Source: Hyphomicrobiales bacterium
GTDB lineage: Bacteria; Pseudomonadota; Alphaproteobacteria; Rhizobiales; Rhizobiaceae
Length of the DNA stretch: 64,000 bases
Assembly: GCA_002401155.1 (NCBI GenBank)
Contig: NVSG01000002.1
Coordinates: forward strand, 125,023 to 189,022
Reading direction: 5' to 3'
The notes below the pieces were generated by a model. It was given only the letters and a program-made list of their open reading frames with translations. It was not told the origin of the DNA and searched no databases. The position numbers were made by a program, and so were the translations under genes. Positions 16,301 to 23,892 of this stretch are shown piece after piece. How positions within the stretch are numbered: the first letter of the stretch is position 1; every line of letters starts with the position of its first letter.

Positions 16301-17362
16301 ATGACAAATTATCTCCAACAACCATCCGGGGACCGTGCCTTCGTGCCCGATCCATCAAAACCCGCGCAACTTTTACGGGTCTGCCCGGCCTATAAAGAAA
16401 CGCCTGTTCTGGAAATCGCCCAGCCATTTGGTGGCATACTTCTTGCAAAAGATGAAACCCACAGAATGAATCTTGGCGCGTTCAAGGCGCTTGGCGGCGT
16501 CTATGCCGTGGCACAATTGATAGCGATGGAGTGGGAAAAACAAACAGGTGAAAAACTTGAACCTGATGATTTTGCCTCCGAAAGGATCAAGGCGTTTGCA
16601 AGCGGCCTGACATTTGTTTGTGCAAGTGCGGGCAATCACGGCATGGCCGTTGCTGCCGGTGCGGGTATTTTTGGTGCAAATGCCAGAATTCATTTGGCGC
16701 GGGAGATGCCTGACGCATTTGAAAAACGCCTTCAAGAGAAGGGGGCAAATGTTGTCAGATCAAGCCAGACTTATGACCAGAGCGTTGCCGAAGCATTGCG
16801 CGATGTGGAAGCAAGCGGCAACATTTTGCTGGCGGACGGGTCATGGCCCGGATACACCGTGCCACCTGCGCTCGTGATGGAGGGATACACCATCATTGCC
16901 GAAGAGATGAGGCGCGAATTCGAGGCAAAAAAACAATGGCCGAGCCATGTTTATTTGCAGGCTGGCGTTGGCGGATTGGCAGCGGCAATCACTTTTATGA
17001 TCCGTAAAAACTGGGCGGTACAACCTGAAATTACCATTGTCGAACCAGATGTAGCACCTTGTTTGATGGCCAGTTCAAAGGCTGGTAAAATGGTTACAGT
17101 TGAAGGCCCGGTTTCCAATATGGGACGACTGGATTGCAAGTCTCCCTCCATTCTGGCTTTCGATCTTCTGGAACGTTCCAACGTCACCTATATGACCGTA
17201 TCAGATGAAGAGGCAGAACAAGCCGTTGTAAAATTGGCAGAGAATAGCATTGCTACCACCCCGTCGGGCGCAGCAGGATTCGCCGGTCAAATTAAATCAT
17301 TGCCCAATGATCAAGGGGATGGATATAGTCCCCTCATCATTGTTTCAGAAGGGGCGCTATGA
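16301..17362 (+). CDS. PLP-dependent lyase of the diaminopropionate ammonia-lyase type
   Basis: A 353-residue fold-II PLP enzyme. The Schiff-base Lys lies in LGAFKALGG (near residue 63), the phosphate cup is GVGGLAAAI (near 224), and the segment ADGSWPGYTVPPALVMEGYT closely follows diaminopropionate ammonia-lyase (DpaL/YgeX). That family converts 2,3-diaminopropionate to pyruvate and ammonia. Where DpaL has TDGNHG with a catalytic Asp, this protein has SAGNHG, the threonine-dehydratase form, so the substrate may differ. It is also somewhat short for DpaL. In ectoine clusters this operon slot is held by another fold-II enzyme, EutB. The stop overlaps the M24 gene start (ATGA). Confidence 0.78.
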   Translation: MTNYLQQPSGDRAFVPDPSKPAQLLRVCPAYKETPVLEIAQPFGGILLAKDETHRMNLGAFKALGGVYAVAQLIAMEWEKQTGEKLEPDDFASERIKAFASGLTFVCASAGNHGMAVAAGAGIFGANARIHLAREMPDAFEKRLQEKGANVVRSSQTYDQSVAEALRDVEASGNILLADGSWPGYTVPPALVMEGYTIIAEEMRREFEAKKQWPSHVYLQAGVGGLAAAITFMIRKNWAVQPEITIVEPDVAPCLMASSKAGKMVTVEGPVSNMGRLDCKSPSILAFDLLERSNVTYMTVSDEEAEQAVVKLAENSIATTPSGAAGFAGQIKSLPNDQGDGYSPLIIVSEGAL

Positions 17363-18495
17363 ACAGTTCGGGGTTTCCGGATGGTGAATTTGAAGCACGG
17401 TGCGAGCGTGCACAAATTGCTATGCATGAAGCAAAACTGGACGCGCTGTTTTTCACCACCGAAGCAGAAATCCTCTATTTTGCAGGTTTTCGCACGGCGT
17501 TCTGGTTAAGCCCAACGCGGCCATGGTTTCTGATTTTACCTGCAAGCGGAAAACCGATTGCTGTCATTCCGGCAATTGGCGCAGATTTGATGGCTGGCAC
17601 ATGGATTGATGATATCCGCACATGGGGTTCGCCTCACGAAAATGATGATGGCATCTCCTTGCTGGCTTCGGTGCTGAAAAATTATTCAAACATTGGAATG
17701 CTAAAAGGGCGCGAAAGTGGTTTGCGCATGCCGTTGGCAGATTATGAAACCCTTCTGGGCAAGCTTCTCGGTACAAATTTTCATAATGCAAGTTCGTTGG
17801 TGCAATCCCTTCGGATAGTGAAATCCGATGCCGAAATTGAAAAAACCACTGCGATTTGCCAAATCGCTTCTGCCTCTTTCGCCAATGCAAATCAGTTGTT
17901 TCATGTGGGCCAACCACTTGATCAGGTGTTCAAGGCTTTCAAGATTGAACTGCTCAAGAATGGCGCCGAAGAAGTGCCCTATCTGGTGGGTGGTGCCGGG
18001 CAAGGCGGTTACCGCGATGTGATCTCGCCGCCCGATAAAACACCGATACAATCGGGCGATATTTTGATGCTGGATACGGGCGCGACGCTTGAAGGATATT
18101 ATTGTGATTTCGATCGAAACTTTGCCTTTGGTAGCGCCAGTGACGAGGCGTTGAAAACCTACGACATCTTATATCGAGCGACCGATGCAGCCATCAATGC
18201 TGCCAGACCCGGCATCAAATGCAGCGAGTTATGCGTCATCATGCAGGATATTATTTCACAAAATAGTGGCGATGTGGGGCGGCTGGGGCATGGGCTTGGT
18301 ATTCAATTGACGGAACATCCTTCGCTGGTTTCGTTTGATCAAACGGTCATGCAGGCAGGCATGGTGATGACCATTGAACCAAGCATGAGCATGAGCGACG
18401 GGCTTATGATGGTACATGAGGAGAACATCGTTATTATGGATGGCGAAGCTTCATTGCTCAGCGAACGAGCACCTTGCGAACTGCCTATTTTGTGA
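17359..18495 (+). CDS. M24-family metallohydrolase (Xaa-Pro peptidase-like)
   Basis: A 378-residue pita-bread-fold enzyme: a creatinase-type N-terminal domain (1-150) and a catalytic domain with all five metal ligands, DTGATLEGYYCDFDRNF (two Asp), GHGLGIQLTEHPSL (His), IEPSMS (Glu) and VHEEN (Glu). It therefore should hydrolyse a C-N bond, such as a dipeptide or a cyclic or acylated amino acid. Ectoine hydrolase DoeA/EutD belongs to this family, but I do not see its N-terminal signature here. It overlaps the preceding gene by 4 bases and is followed after 19 bases by the EutA-like gene. Confidence 0.85.
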   Translation: MNSSGFPDGEFEARCERAQIAMHEAKLDALFFTTEAEILYFAGFRTAFWLSPTRPWFLILPASGKPIAVIPAIGADLMAGTWIDDIRTWGSPHENDDGISLLASVLKNYSNIGMLKGRESGLRMPLADYETLLGKLLGTNFHNASSLVQSLRIVKSDAEIEKTTAICQIASASFANANQLFHVGQPLDQVFKAFKIELLKNGAEEVPYLVGGAGQGGYRDVISPPDKTPIQSGDILMLDTGATLEGYYCDFDRNFAFGSASDEALKTYDILYRATDAAINAARPGIKCSELCVIMQDIISQNSGDVGRLGHGLGIQLTEHPSLVSFDQTVMQAGMVMTIEPSMSMSDGLMMVHEENIVIMDGEASLLSERAPCELPIL

Positions 18496-18514
18496 GACCC
18501 GGAGGGACAACAAT

Positions 18515-19258
18515 TTGAAACTACCATTCTTACTGGACGATGGGGCTGCAAGCAAAGCGGCGCTCGGATTGATAGTCCTTCAAATGGATGAAACGCTGGA
18601 GGCAGAACTCCGCACGGTTTTCAACCAGCCGGGTGTCGCGCTTTTTCATACCCGCATCCCTTCAGCGGAAGAAATTACACCGCAAACTTTGATGCAAATG
18701 GAAAACGAATTGCCAGCAATTGCTGGTCTGTTACCTTCAACCCATCCACTGGATGTGGTCGGCTATGGCTGTACATCAGGAGCAACAATTATTGGTTCGG
18801 ATAAGATTGCCGCGCTGGTCAATCAGGTCCATCCAGCCGCGAAAGTTACCGATCCAATCAAAGCCGTGATTGCCGCTCTTCAACATCTCAACATTTCAAA
18901 AATCGGATTTATCACGCCCTATGTGGCGGAAGTCTCAGAGGCAATGCGCGATTTGCTGAGCAACAACGGTATTTCCGTATCAGGTGTCGCATCGTTCGAA
19001 CAAAGCCGGGACCCGGTCGTTGCCAGAATTTCGCCAGCCTCAATATTGGATGCTATCATCGCCACGGGAGAGGACGATAATATCGATGCTGTTTTCGTTT
19101 CCTGCACCAATTTACGTTGCTTCGATATCATTGAACAAGCAGAGGAAAAAATCAGAAAACCTGTGATTTCGAGCAATCAGGCTCTGGCATGGCACATGCT
19201 AAAACTTGCCGGTTTACCGACATGGTCAATGGGGCCGGGAAGATTGTTTGGTTCCTGA
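18515..19258 (+). CDS. EutA-like / Asp-Glu racemase superfamily protein, TTG start
   Basis: A 247-residue protein of the family of maleate isomerase, arylmalonate decarboxylase and EutA (Asp/Glu/hydantoin racemase superfamily). The two catalytic cysteines are visible in VGYGCTSGATIIG (near residue 86) and VSCTNLRC (near 192). The track start at 18416 lies inside the M24 gene; a TTG at 18515 is preceded by GGAGGG eight bases upstream and begins directly at the family N-terminus (LPFLLDDG). EutA works in hydroxyectoine use, probably as an isomerase. Last gene of the operon. Confidence 0.85.
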   Translation: MKLPFLLDDGAASKAALGLIVLQMDETLEAELRTVFNQPGVALFHTRIPSAEEITPQTLMQMENELPAIAGLLPSTHPLDVVGYGCTSGATIIGSDKIAALVNQVHPAAKVTDPIKAVIAALQHLNISKIGFITPYVAEVSEAMRDLLSNNGISVSGVASFEQSRDPVVARISPASILDAIIATGEDDNIDAVFVSCTNLRCFDIIEQAEEKIRKPVISSNQALAWHMLKLAGLPTWSMGPGRLFGS

Positions 19259-19302
19259 GTTGATCACCGATTGAATTCTAATCATTGGAGGAAGGTCACA
19301 CC

Positions 19303-22074
19303 TCACGCCCGCAAGAGCACCTCAGGATGATCGACTTCCAAAATTTCCGGCAATGGCCTGCCATAAAAATATCCTTGCCCTTGATTGCATCCAGCAACGC
19401 GAAGCATTTCGTGTTGGCGGCGGGTCTCGATACCCTCTGCGGTAACGATTTTACCAAGGCTATTTCCCAGTCCAATAGTCATGCCAACGATGGCCGTTAT
19501 TTCAGAATCCGTGCAAAGATCGTCAATGAAGGATTTGTCGATTTTAATTTTGTTGAACGGTAACGTTGCCAGATAGCTCAGGCTGGAAAATCCGGTGCCA
19601 AAATCATCGATTGCGATCGAAATTCCCATATCTGTCAGAATTTGTAATTCAGCCACAACAGAATCCGGGTTTTGAATGAGAACGCTTTCAGTAATTTCAA
19701 GCTCTAGCCGCCATGCCTCAAGTCCGGTTTCCTGTAGAATATTTTTGACCATTTCAGCGATATTTTGACGTTTGAATTGCACCGTCGACAGGTTAACCGA
19801 TATTTTTTCCCGGTTCGGCCAGCTGACAGCATATTCACATGCGGTGCGCAAAACCCATTCGCCAATTTCTTTGATCTGGCCCGTTTCCTCAGCAAGGCAG
19901 ATGAACTGAAGCGGAGATATCAAGCCAAGTGTCCCATGCTGCCATCTGACAAGAGCCTCATAACCAATGATTTTTCCCGAAGATAAATCCACCTGCGGCT
20001 GATAGTGCAAAAGCAATTCGTTGTTCTTGATCGCGCTACTCAAATCCGATGCCATTTGCTGGCGTTCCTTGGCACGCGCATACATGCTGTATTCAAAAAA
20101 GCGGTAGGAATTTCCACCATCTGCTTTGGCTTGATAAAGAGCCAGATCTGAAAATTGAACAATTTTTTCCACATCGCCATTTTCTGGTGGACCGACTGAA
20201 ATTCCAATGCTTGCCGAGATTTCAATAATATCATGATCGATCTGAATGGGTGCCGAGAGAGCAGAACAAATTTTGTCACCAAGCAGTCTTAATTCGCACG
20301 GGTCATCAAACTCCTTGACGACAACTATGAATTCATCACCGGAAAGGCGCCCGGCAATGCCGGTTTTGCTAAGAGATTGCTTAATCCTCGAGCCGACCTC
20401 CAATAAAACCTTGTCCCCAACGGGGTGGCCCAGCGTATCATTGACTTCCTTAAAACCATCCAGATCGATGTATAACAGCGCCATTTGAGTGTCGTTTTTA
20501 AGGGAGCGGTGTATCGCCGCCTTCAGTTTTTCCTGAATTTGTGTCCGGTTTGGCAGGCCGGTCAGAGCATCAAAATTTGCCAGATATTTGATTTTCTTCT
20601 CGGATTCATGGCGTACAGTAACGTCCTCATGAATAGATAGCCAGCCACCATTGGCCATAGGGTGGTCACGAATTTCGATATAACGTCCGTCTATCAGGCG
20701 ATGAATTTTAATTCCGGTTTTCTTGCTTTTCGCCTGATTGGTTCTTTCTTGTCGATATTCTTCGGCACTTTCCCCACCATATGTACCGTTCTGAATTCGC
20801 AGTTCGAGAATATCCTGCAAATATGTTCCGGGCTGAATTTGATCCGGAGAAATCCCATAAATTTCCGCGTATTGATCGTTGCTAACCACGATTTTCTCGT
20901 CAGCATCGAACATACAAAGCCCTTGCAACATAGTTTCAAGGGCAGCATCTAACCGCTCGTTGCGATGTGTAAGTTCATTTTTGGAGAGCACTCGCTCGGT
21001 GATATCTTCATGAATGGTGAACCAGCCATTGCCCTCCATTTTAAGGTCGCAAATCTCCACATAGCGACCGTCATTGAGCTGGTACGTTCTGGGGGTGTAA
21101 GTGGGGTTGGATTTCACACCGCCCATGATGCGGCGATATTCAAGTGCATCCGAACCGACATGGCAGCCATTTTTAATGCGAATATCTACAATCTCGTCTA
21201 TCTTTGTCCCGGGCTTTAATTGCTCTGGTGACAAATTATATATGGTTGCAAACCGATCATTGGAGAGGGTGATTTTGCCATCATCATCAAATATACAAAA
21301 TCCCTGATGCATAATCGATAGAGCCGTATCAAGCCGGTTTTGCTGTTGTTTATATGCGTGTTGTGCCTTCTTGGCCTTCGCCCTGTTTCGCATATAAAGC
21401 AACACCGGAGCGCCGAAGGTGAAAACAAGCATGACGGACAATACGGCAAGAAAAGCGAATACAATATCTCTCATCAAAGCCTGGGTTTCTGTCTGATCGA
21501 GATAGAGTTTAATCGTACCCAGTTTTCTCCCGTCCTTGGCAACCGGATGGGCCACATATGCGTATAGCTTTGGGTGAGTGGAGCCGTTACCCGTTTTCAG
21601 GGTAACTGTATGGCTGCTATTTGCGTGCAAGGAACGAGAATGCGCGACATGTCCCATGCTCGCTTCATCGTTTCCATGCTCACTATGATGATTGGTGGAC
21701 AGCTCGTGTCCTGAGGTTTTTGGAAGGATATGGGCATTTTGGCTTGTGGGACGATAGGTGCTGGTATCAAAGACAGTCTTGCCTGTGAGGTCGATAAATA
21801 CGTAGCGATAAATACGTCCAATGGAACTTAGCCGCCGCAAAATTTCAGAGGAGCTGGATTGATCGGGCTTGCCTGCAAAAATCTTGTCCAGATCAACTAG
21901 ATTTGCTTCAATATCTTCGGCCCAGTGCATTCCCACGGCATATGCGTCGCGTTTCAAGAGACGGTTTGTGATCATGTCCAGTGAAAATGTAGCTGCACCG
22001 ATTGAGGTCAAAGACAAGACCAACGCCAATGTTTTGACGCGATCCGCCCGCGAAAATATAGAAAAAATAGCCAT
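19303..22074 (-). CDS. Membrane PAS-GGDEF-EAL cyclic-di-GMP enzyme with His-rich periplasmic loop
   Basis: A 923-residue inner-membrane protein. A first membrane helix (about 15-33) and a second (about 211-232) enclose a periplasmic sensor of some 175 residues containing a histidine-rich run (HELSTNHHSEHGN, then GHVAHSRSLH). Two similar PAS-7 domains follow (about 250-365 and 375-500), then GGDEF and EAL domains. The diguanylate cyclase motif is SGDEF instead of GGDEF. The phosphodiesterase residues look complete: EALVRW, SVNLS, LEITES, IDDFGTGFSSL, KIDKSF and AEGIET. It likely makes or breaks c-di-GMP in response to a periplasmic cue, with phosphodiesterase activity more certain. The upstream ribosome site is weak. 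Confidence 0.88.
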   Translation of the reverse strand: MAIFSIFSRADRVKTLALVLSLTSIGAATFSLDMITNRLLKRDAYAVGMHWAEDIEANLVDLDKIFAGKPDQSSSSEILRRLSSIGRIYRYVFIDLTGKTVFDTSTYRPTSQNAHILPKTSGHELSTNHHSEHGNDEASMGHVAHSRSLHANSSHTVTLKTGNGSTHPKLYAYVAHPVAKDGRKLGTIKLYLDQTETQALMRDIVFAFLAVLSVMLVFTFGAPVLLYMRNRAKAKKAQHAYKQQQNRLDTALSIMHQGFCIFDDDGKITLSNDRFATIYNLSPEQLKPGTKIDEIVDIRIKNGCHVGSDALEYRRIMGGVKSNPTYTPRTYQLNDGRYVEICDLKMEGNGWFTIHEDITERVLSKNELTHRNERLDAALETMLQGLCMFDADEKIVVSNDQYAEIYGISPDQIQPGTYLQDILELRIQNGTYGGESAEEYRQERTNQAKSKKTGIKIHRLIDGRYIEIRDHPMANGGWLSIHEDVTVRHESEKKIKYLANFDALTGLPNRTQIQEKLKAAIHRSLKNDTQMALLYIDLDGFKEVNDTLGHPVGDKVLLEVGSRIKQSLSKTGIAGRLSGDEFIVVVKEFDDPCELRLLGDKICSALSAPIQIDHDIIEISASIGISVGPPENGDVEKIVQFSDLALYQAKADGGNSYRFFEYSMYARAKERQQMASDLSSAIKNNELLLHYQPQVDLSSGKIIGYEALVRWQHGTLGLISPLQFICLAEETGQIKEIGEWVLRTACEYAVSWPNREKISVNLSTVQFKRQNIAEMVKNILQETGLEAWRLELEITESVLIQNPDSVVAELQILTDMGISIAIDDFGTGFSSLSYLATLPFNKIKIDKSFIDDLCTDSEITAIVGMTIGLGNSLGKIVTAEGIETRRQHEMLRVAGCNQGQGYFYGRPLPEILEVDHPEVLLRA

Positions 22075-22679
22075 TTGTTACGTCTTCGATTTATTTTGTG
22101 CTCAAGATCATCCCCGTTTTACATGACCGCATGTACCATGCGTGCCAGATAACTTTGTTGAACTGTATGGAGTAGGTCTTATGCAACGGTTAATGAAATC
22201 TCCCGACATTTTTTGTAGTAAAAACTTGAGGTTAGCGGTATTTAGAATTCGTATGAGTTTAACTATCCAAGTTCTTCGATATTGATTTAATGCGTGAGAA
22301 AAACCCGGCAGAAATATTTTTCTCTCAGTACATTACGTTAGGTAAGGTTTGCGTGGAGGGTGATATACTTTTAAAAAATAAAATTGGGTCATGGCTAAGC
22401 AATTGAATACTCCATGCATAGGGAGCTTCATGAGAGTTCGGCGTATAATGTATTTATTTTTAGAATGTGGAAGCAGGCTATTTGCGTTGCAATTTTTTTC
22501 AAAATTTCTGAAAATACAAGCACTTCGCGTAATTCTTGAGGGTTATTTCGCTGTGAATCGCACTTGGCCGACACGGTATTCCGTTTTTGAACCCTGTCGG
22601 ATAGTGTGTCTGCAGGCTCCCGTTTATGTCACCGAACTCATATAAAACTATAAATCGCCCAGAGTGCAATGTGGGAAAT
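22075..22679 (-). other. 605-bp intergenic region, no gene supported
   Basis: AT-rich; holds the promoter side of the PAS-GGDEF-EAL gene and the 3' flank of the rhodanese gene. The 84-codon ORF at 22391-22645 (+) has no recognisable protein signature or good ribosome site. No RNA gene or terminator was recognised. Confidence 0.5.
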
Positions 22680-23309
22680 TTACTCCAACTTGCCTTCAAC
22701 GGTAAGACCCAGTGATGTCCACGCCTGCATGCCGCCGCGATAATATTTTAGTTTATCCGCCGGGTATCCAAGATTGATTAGCGAATATTTCGCCCGCACA
22801 AACATGCCCGGGGTCTGGCCACACCAGTACCCATTGCAATAGCCGATGATGGTTTTGGCATTGTCGAAATTGAGGGTTTCATCGTCATTTTCCTCAACCC
22901 CGAAATTATCGAGAATGGTGAGGATCGCGATTTCCTTATCATCGTTTAGCAAAGTGTAAGGAACGTTCACCGTGCAGGGGATGCGAAGATCACGGTGCCA
23001 ACCTTCGGTCCGCGTATCGACAATCATGATGCTCTCGTCTTTTTCGGCCTTCATCATATAGTCGACGAATTCCAATTCACCCAGAGTTTCAATGCCCTTG
23101 CCAAGATTGATCGGCTGAGGTGCTCCGCGCTCTGTTGTCGAATAGGCGGCGTGGATTTTATTGCCCTTGGCCTGCGCCCTGGCGATTGTGCATGTCTCGC
23201 CATTCAGCGTGACGCTGAACTCGGTCATACCCTTTTTGATGTTACTTTGAGCCAATGCCGGAGTGGCCAGAGCCGTAACAGTAAAAATCGCAAGAATAGT
23301 TTTAAGCAT
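22680..23309 (-). CDS. Exported rhodanese-like domain protein
   Basis: A 209-residue protein with a signal peptide (ILAIFTVTALATPALAQ, cleavage near residue 21) and one rhodanese-like domain. The presumed active loop is CNGYWCGQTPGM (near residue 155), with two cysteines, unlike the typical CxxGxR loop, so it may act as a thiol redox or sulfur-handling domain. MIVDTRTEGWHRDLRIPCTVNVPY is the usual conserved rhodanese start. The ATG at 23309 has AGAGGA upstream; the longer track start is not needed. Located in the periplasm. Downstream of a DUF971 gene region but not obviously in operon with it. Confidence 0.75.
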   Translation of the reverse strand: MLKTILAIFTVTALATPALAQSNIKKGMTEFSVTLNGETCTIARAQAKGNKIHAAYSTTERGAPQPINLGKGIETLGELEFVDYMMKAEKDESIMIVDTRTEGWHRDLRIPCTVNVPYTLLNDDKEIAILTILDNFGVEENDDETLNFDNAKTIIGYCNGYWCGQTPGMFVRAKYSLINLGYPADKLKYYRGGMQAWTSLGLTVEGKLE

Positions 23310-23454
23310 GATAAAATCCTCTCCCATTAAAAATTCAGGACGCAACCTTCGTTAAAGGCTGCGCCTAACACATATCATTATTTGAATGTTTTGACGAATG
23401 ATTTATTGTGCGCAGACTTGATCGATCGAATGAATACAAATGTTGATTTTGAAA

Positions 23455-23814
23455 TTAACGAGAAAGACCTTTTGCGTCCAGCTCGGCCAAATGATCGTTC
23501 CAGCGGTTTTCTTTTTCTTTTCCCAATTCAAGAAAATAGGCCCAGCTAAAAATACCTGTATTGTGCATATCATCAAATGTAATGCGAATGGCGTAATTCC
23601 CGATCGCTTCGACCGTCATGATCTCCACGTCTTTTTTGCCACCAATGGTTTGGCGCTGGGCTGGAGAGTGCCCCTGAACCTCGGCGGAGGGCGATAGAAC
23701 ACGCAACATCTCAGCTGGAAATTCGTAGGATATCGCCTCACTGAATACGACGCGAAGGCTCTTTTTATCTTTTGCAACGCGCAATTCAATCGGTACAGAC
23801 GGGGTAGCTGACAT
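23455..23814 (-). CDS. DUF971 (GBBH-like N-terminal domain) protein
   Basis: A 119-residue protein whose whole length is a DUF971 domain, related to the N-terminal domain of gamma-butyrobetaine hydroxylase. Typical blocks are LRVVFSEAISYEFPAEMLRVLSPSAEVQGH, near residues 20-50, and NYAIRITFDDMHNTGIFSWAYF in the second half. The usual four-ligand zinc site of the hydroxylase domain is not evident. Free-standing DUF971 proteins are often linked to iron-sulfur or molybdenum cofactor genes, but the role is unknown. GAAAGG precedes the ATG at 23814. Confidence 0.82.
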   Translation of the reverse strand: MSATPSVPIELRVAKDKKSLRVVFSEAISYEFPAEMLRVLSPSAEVQGHSPAQRQTIGGKKDVEIMTVEAIGNYAIRITFDDMHNTGIFSWAYFLELGKEKENRWNDHLAELDAKGLSR

Positions 23815-23892
23815 TGGTGGGCCTTTCAAAAATGCCACTTTATAAAATGAATTTATGAGCGTGGGAGAAGAACTTCAAGCGGTTTTCCGCAA

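Noticed and set aside
17359-18495. Annotation as ectoine hydrolase DoeA/EutD
   Set aside because: M24 metal ligands are present but the DoeA-specific N-terminal pattern that I know is not; left as an M24 hydrolase.
22391-22645. 84-aa ORF in the 605-bp gap
   Set aside because: No ribosome site, no recognisable domain and unusual composition for this genome.
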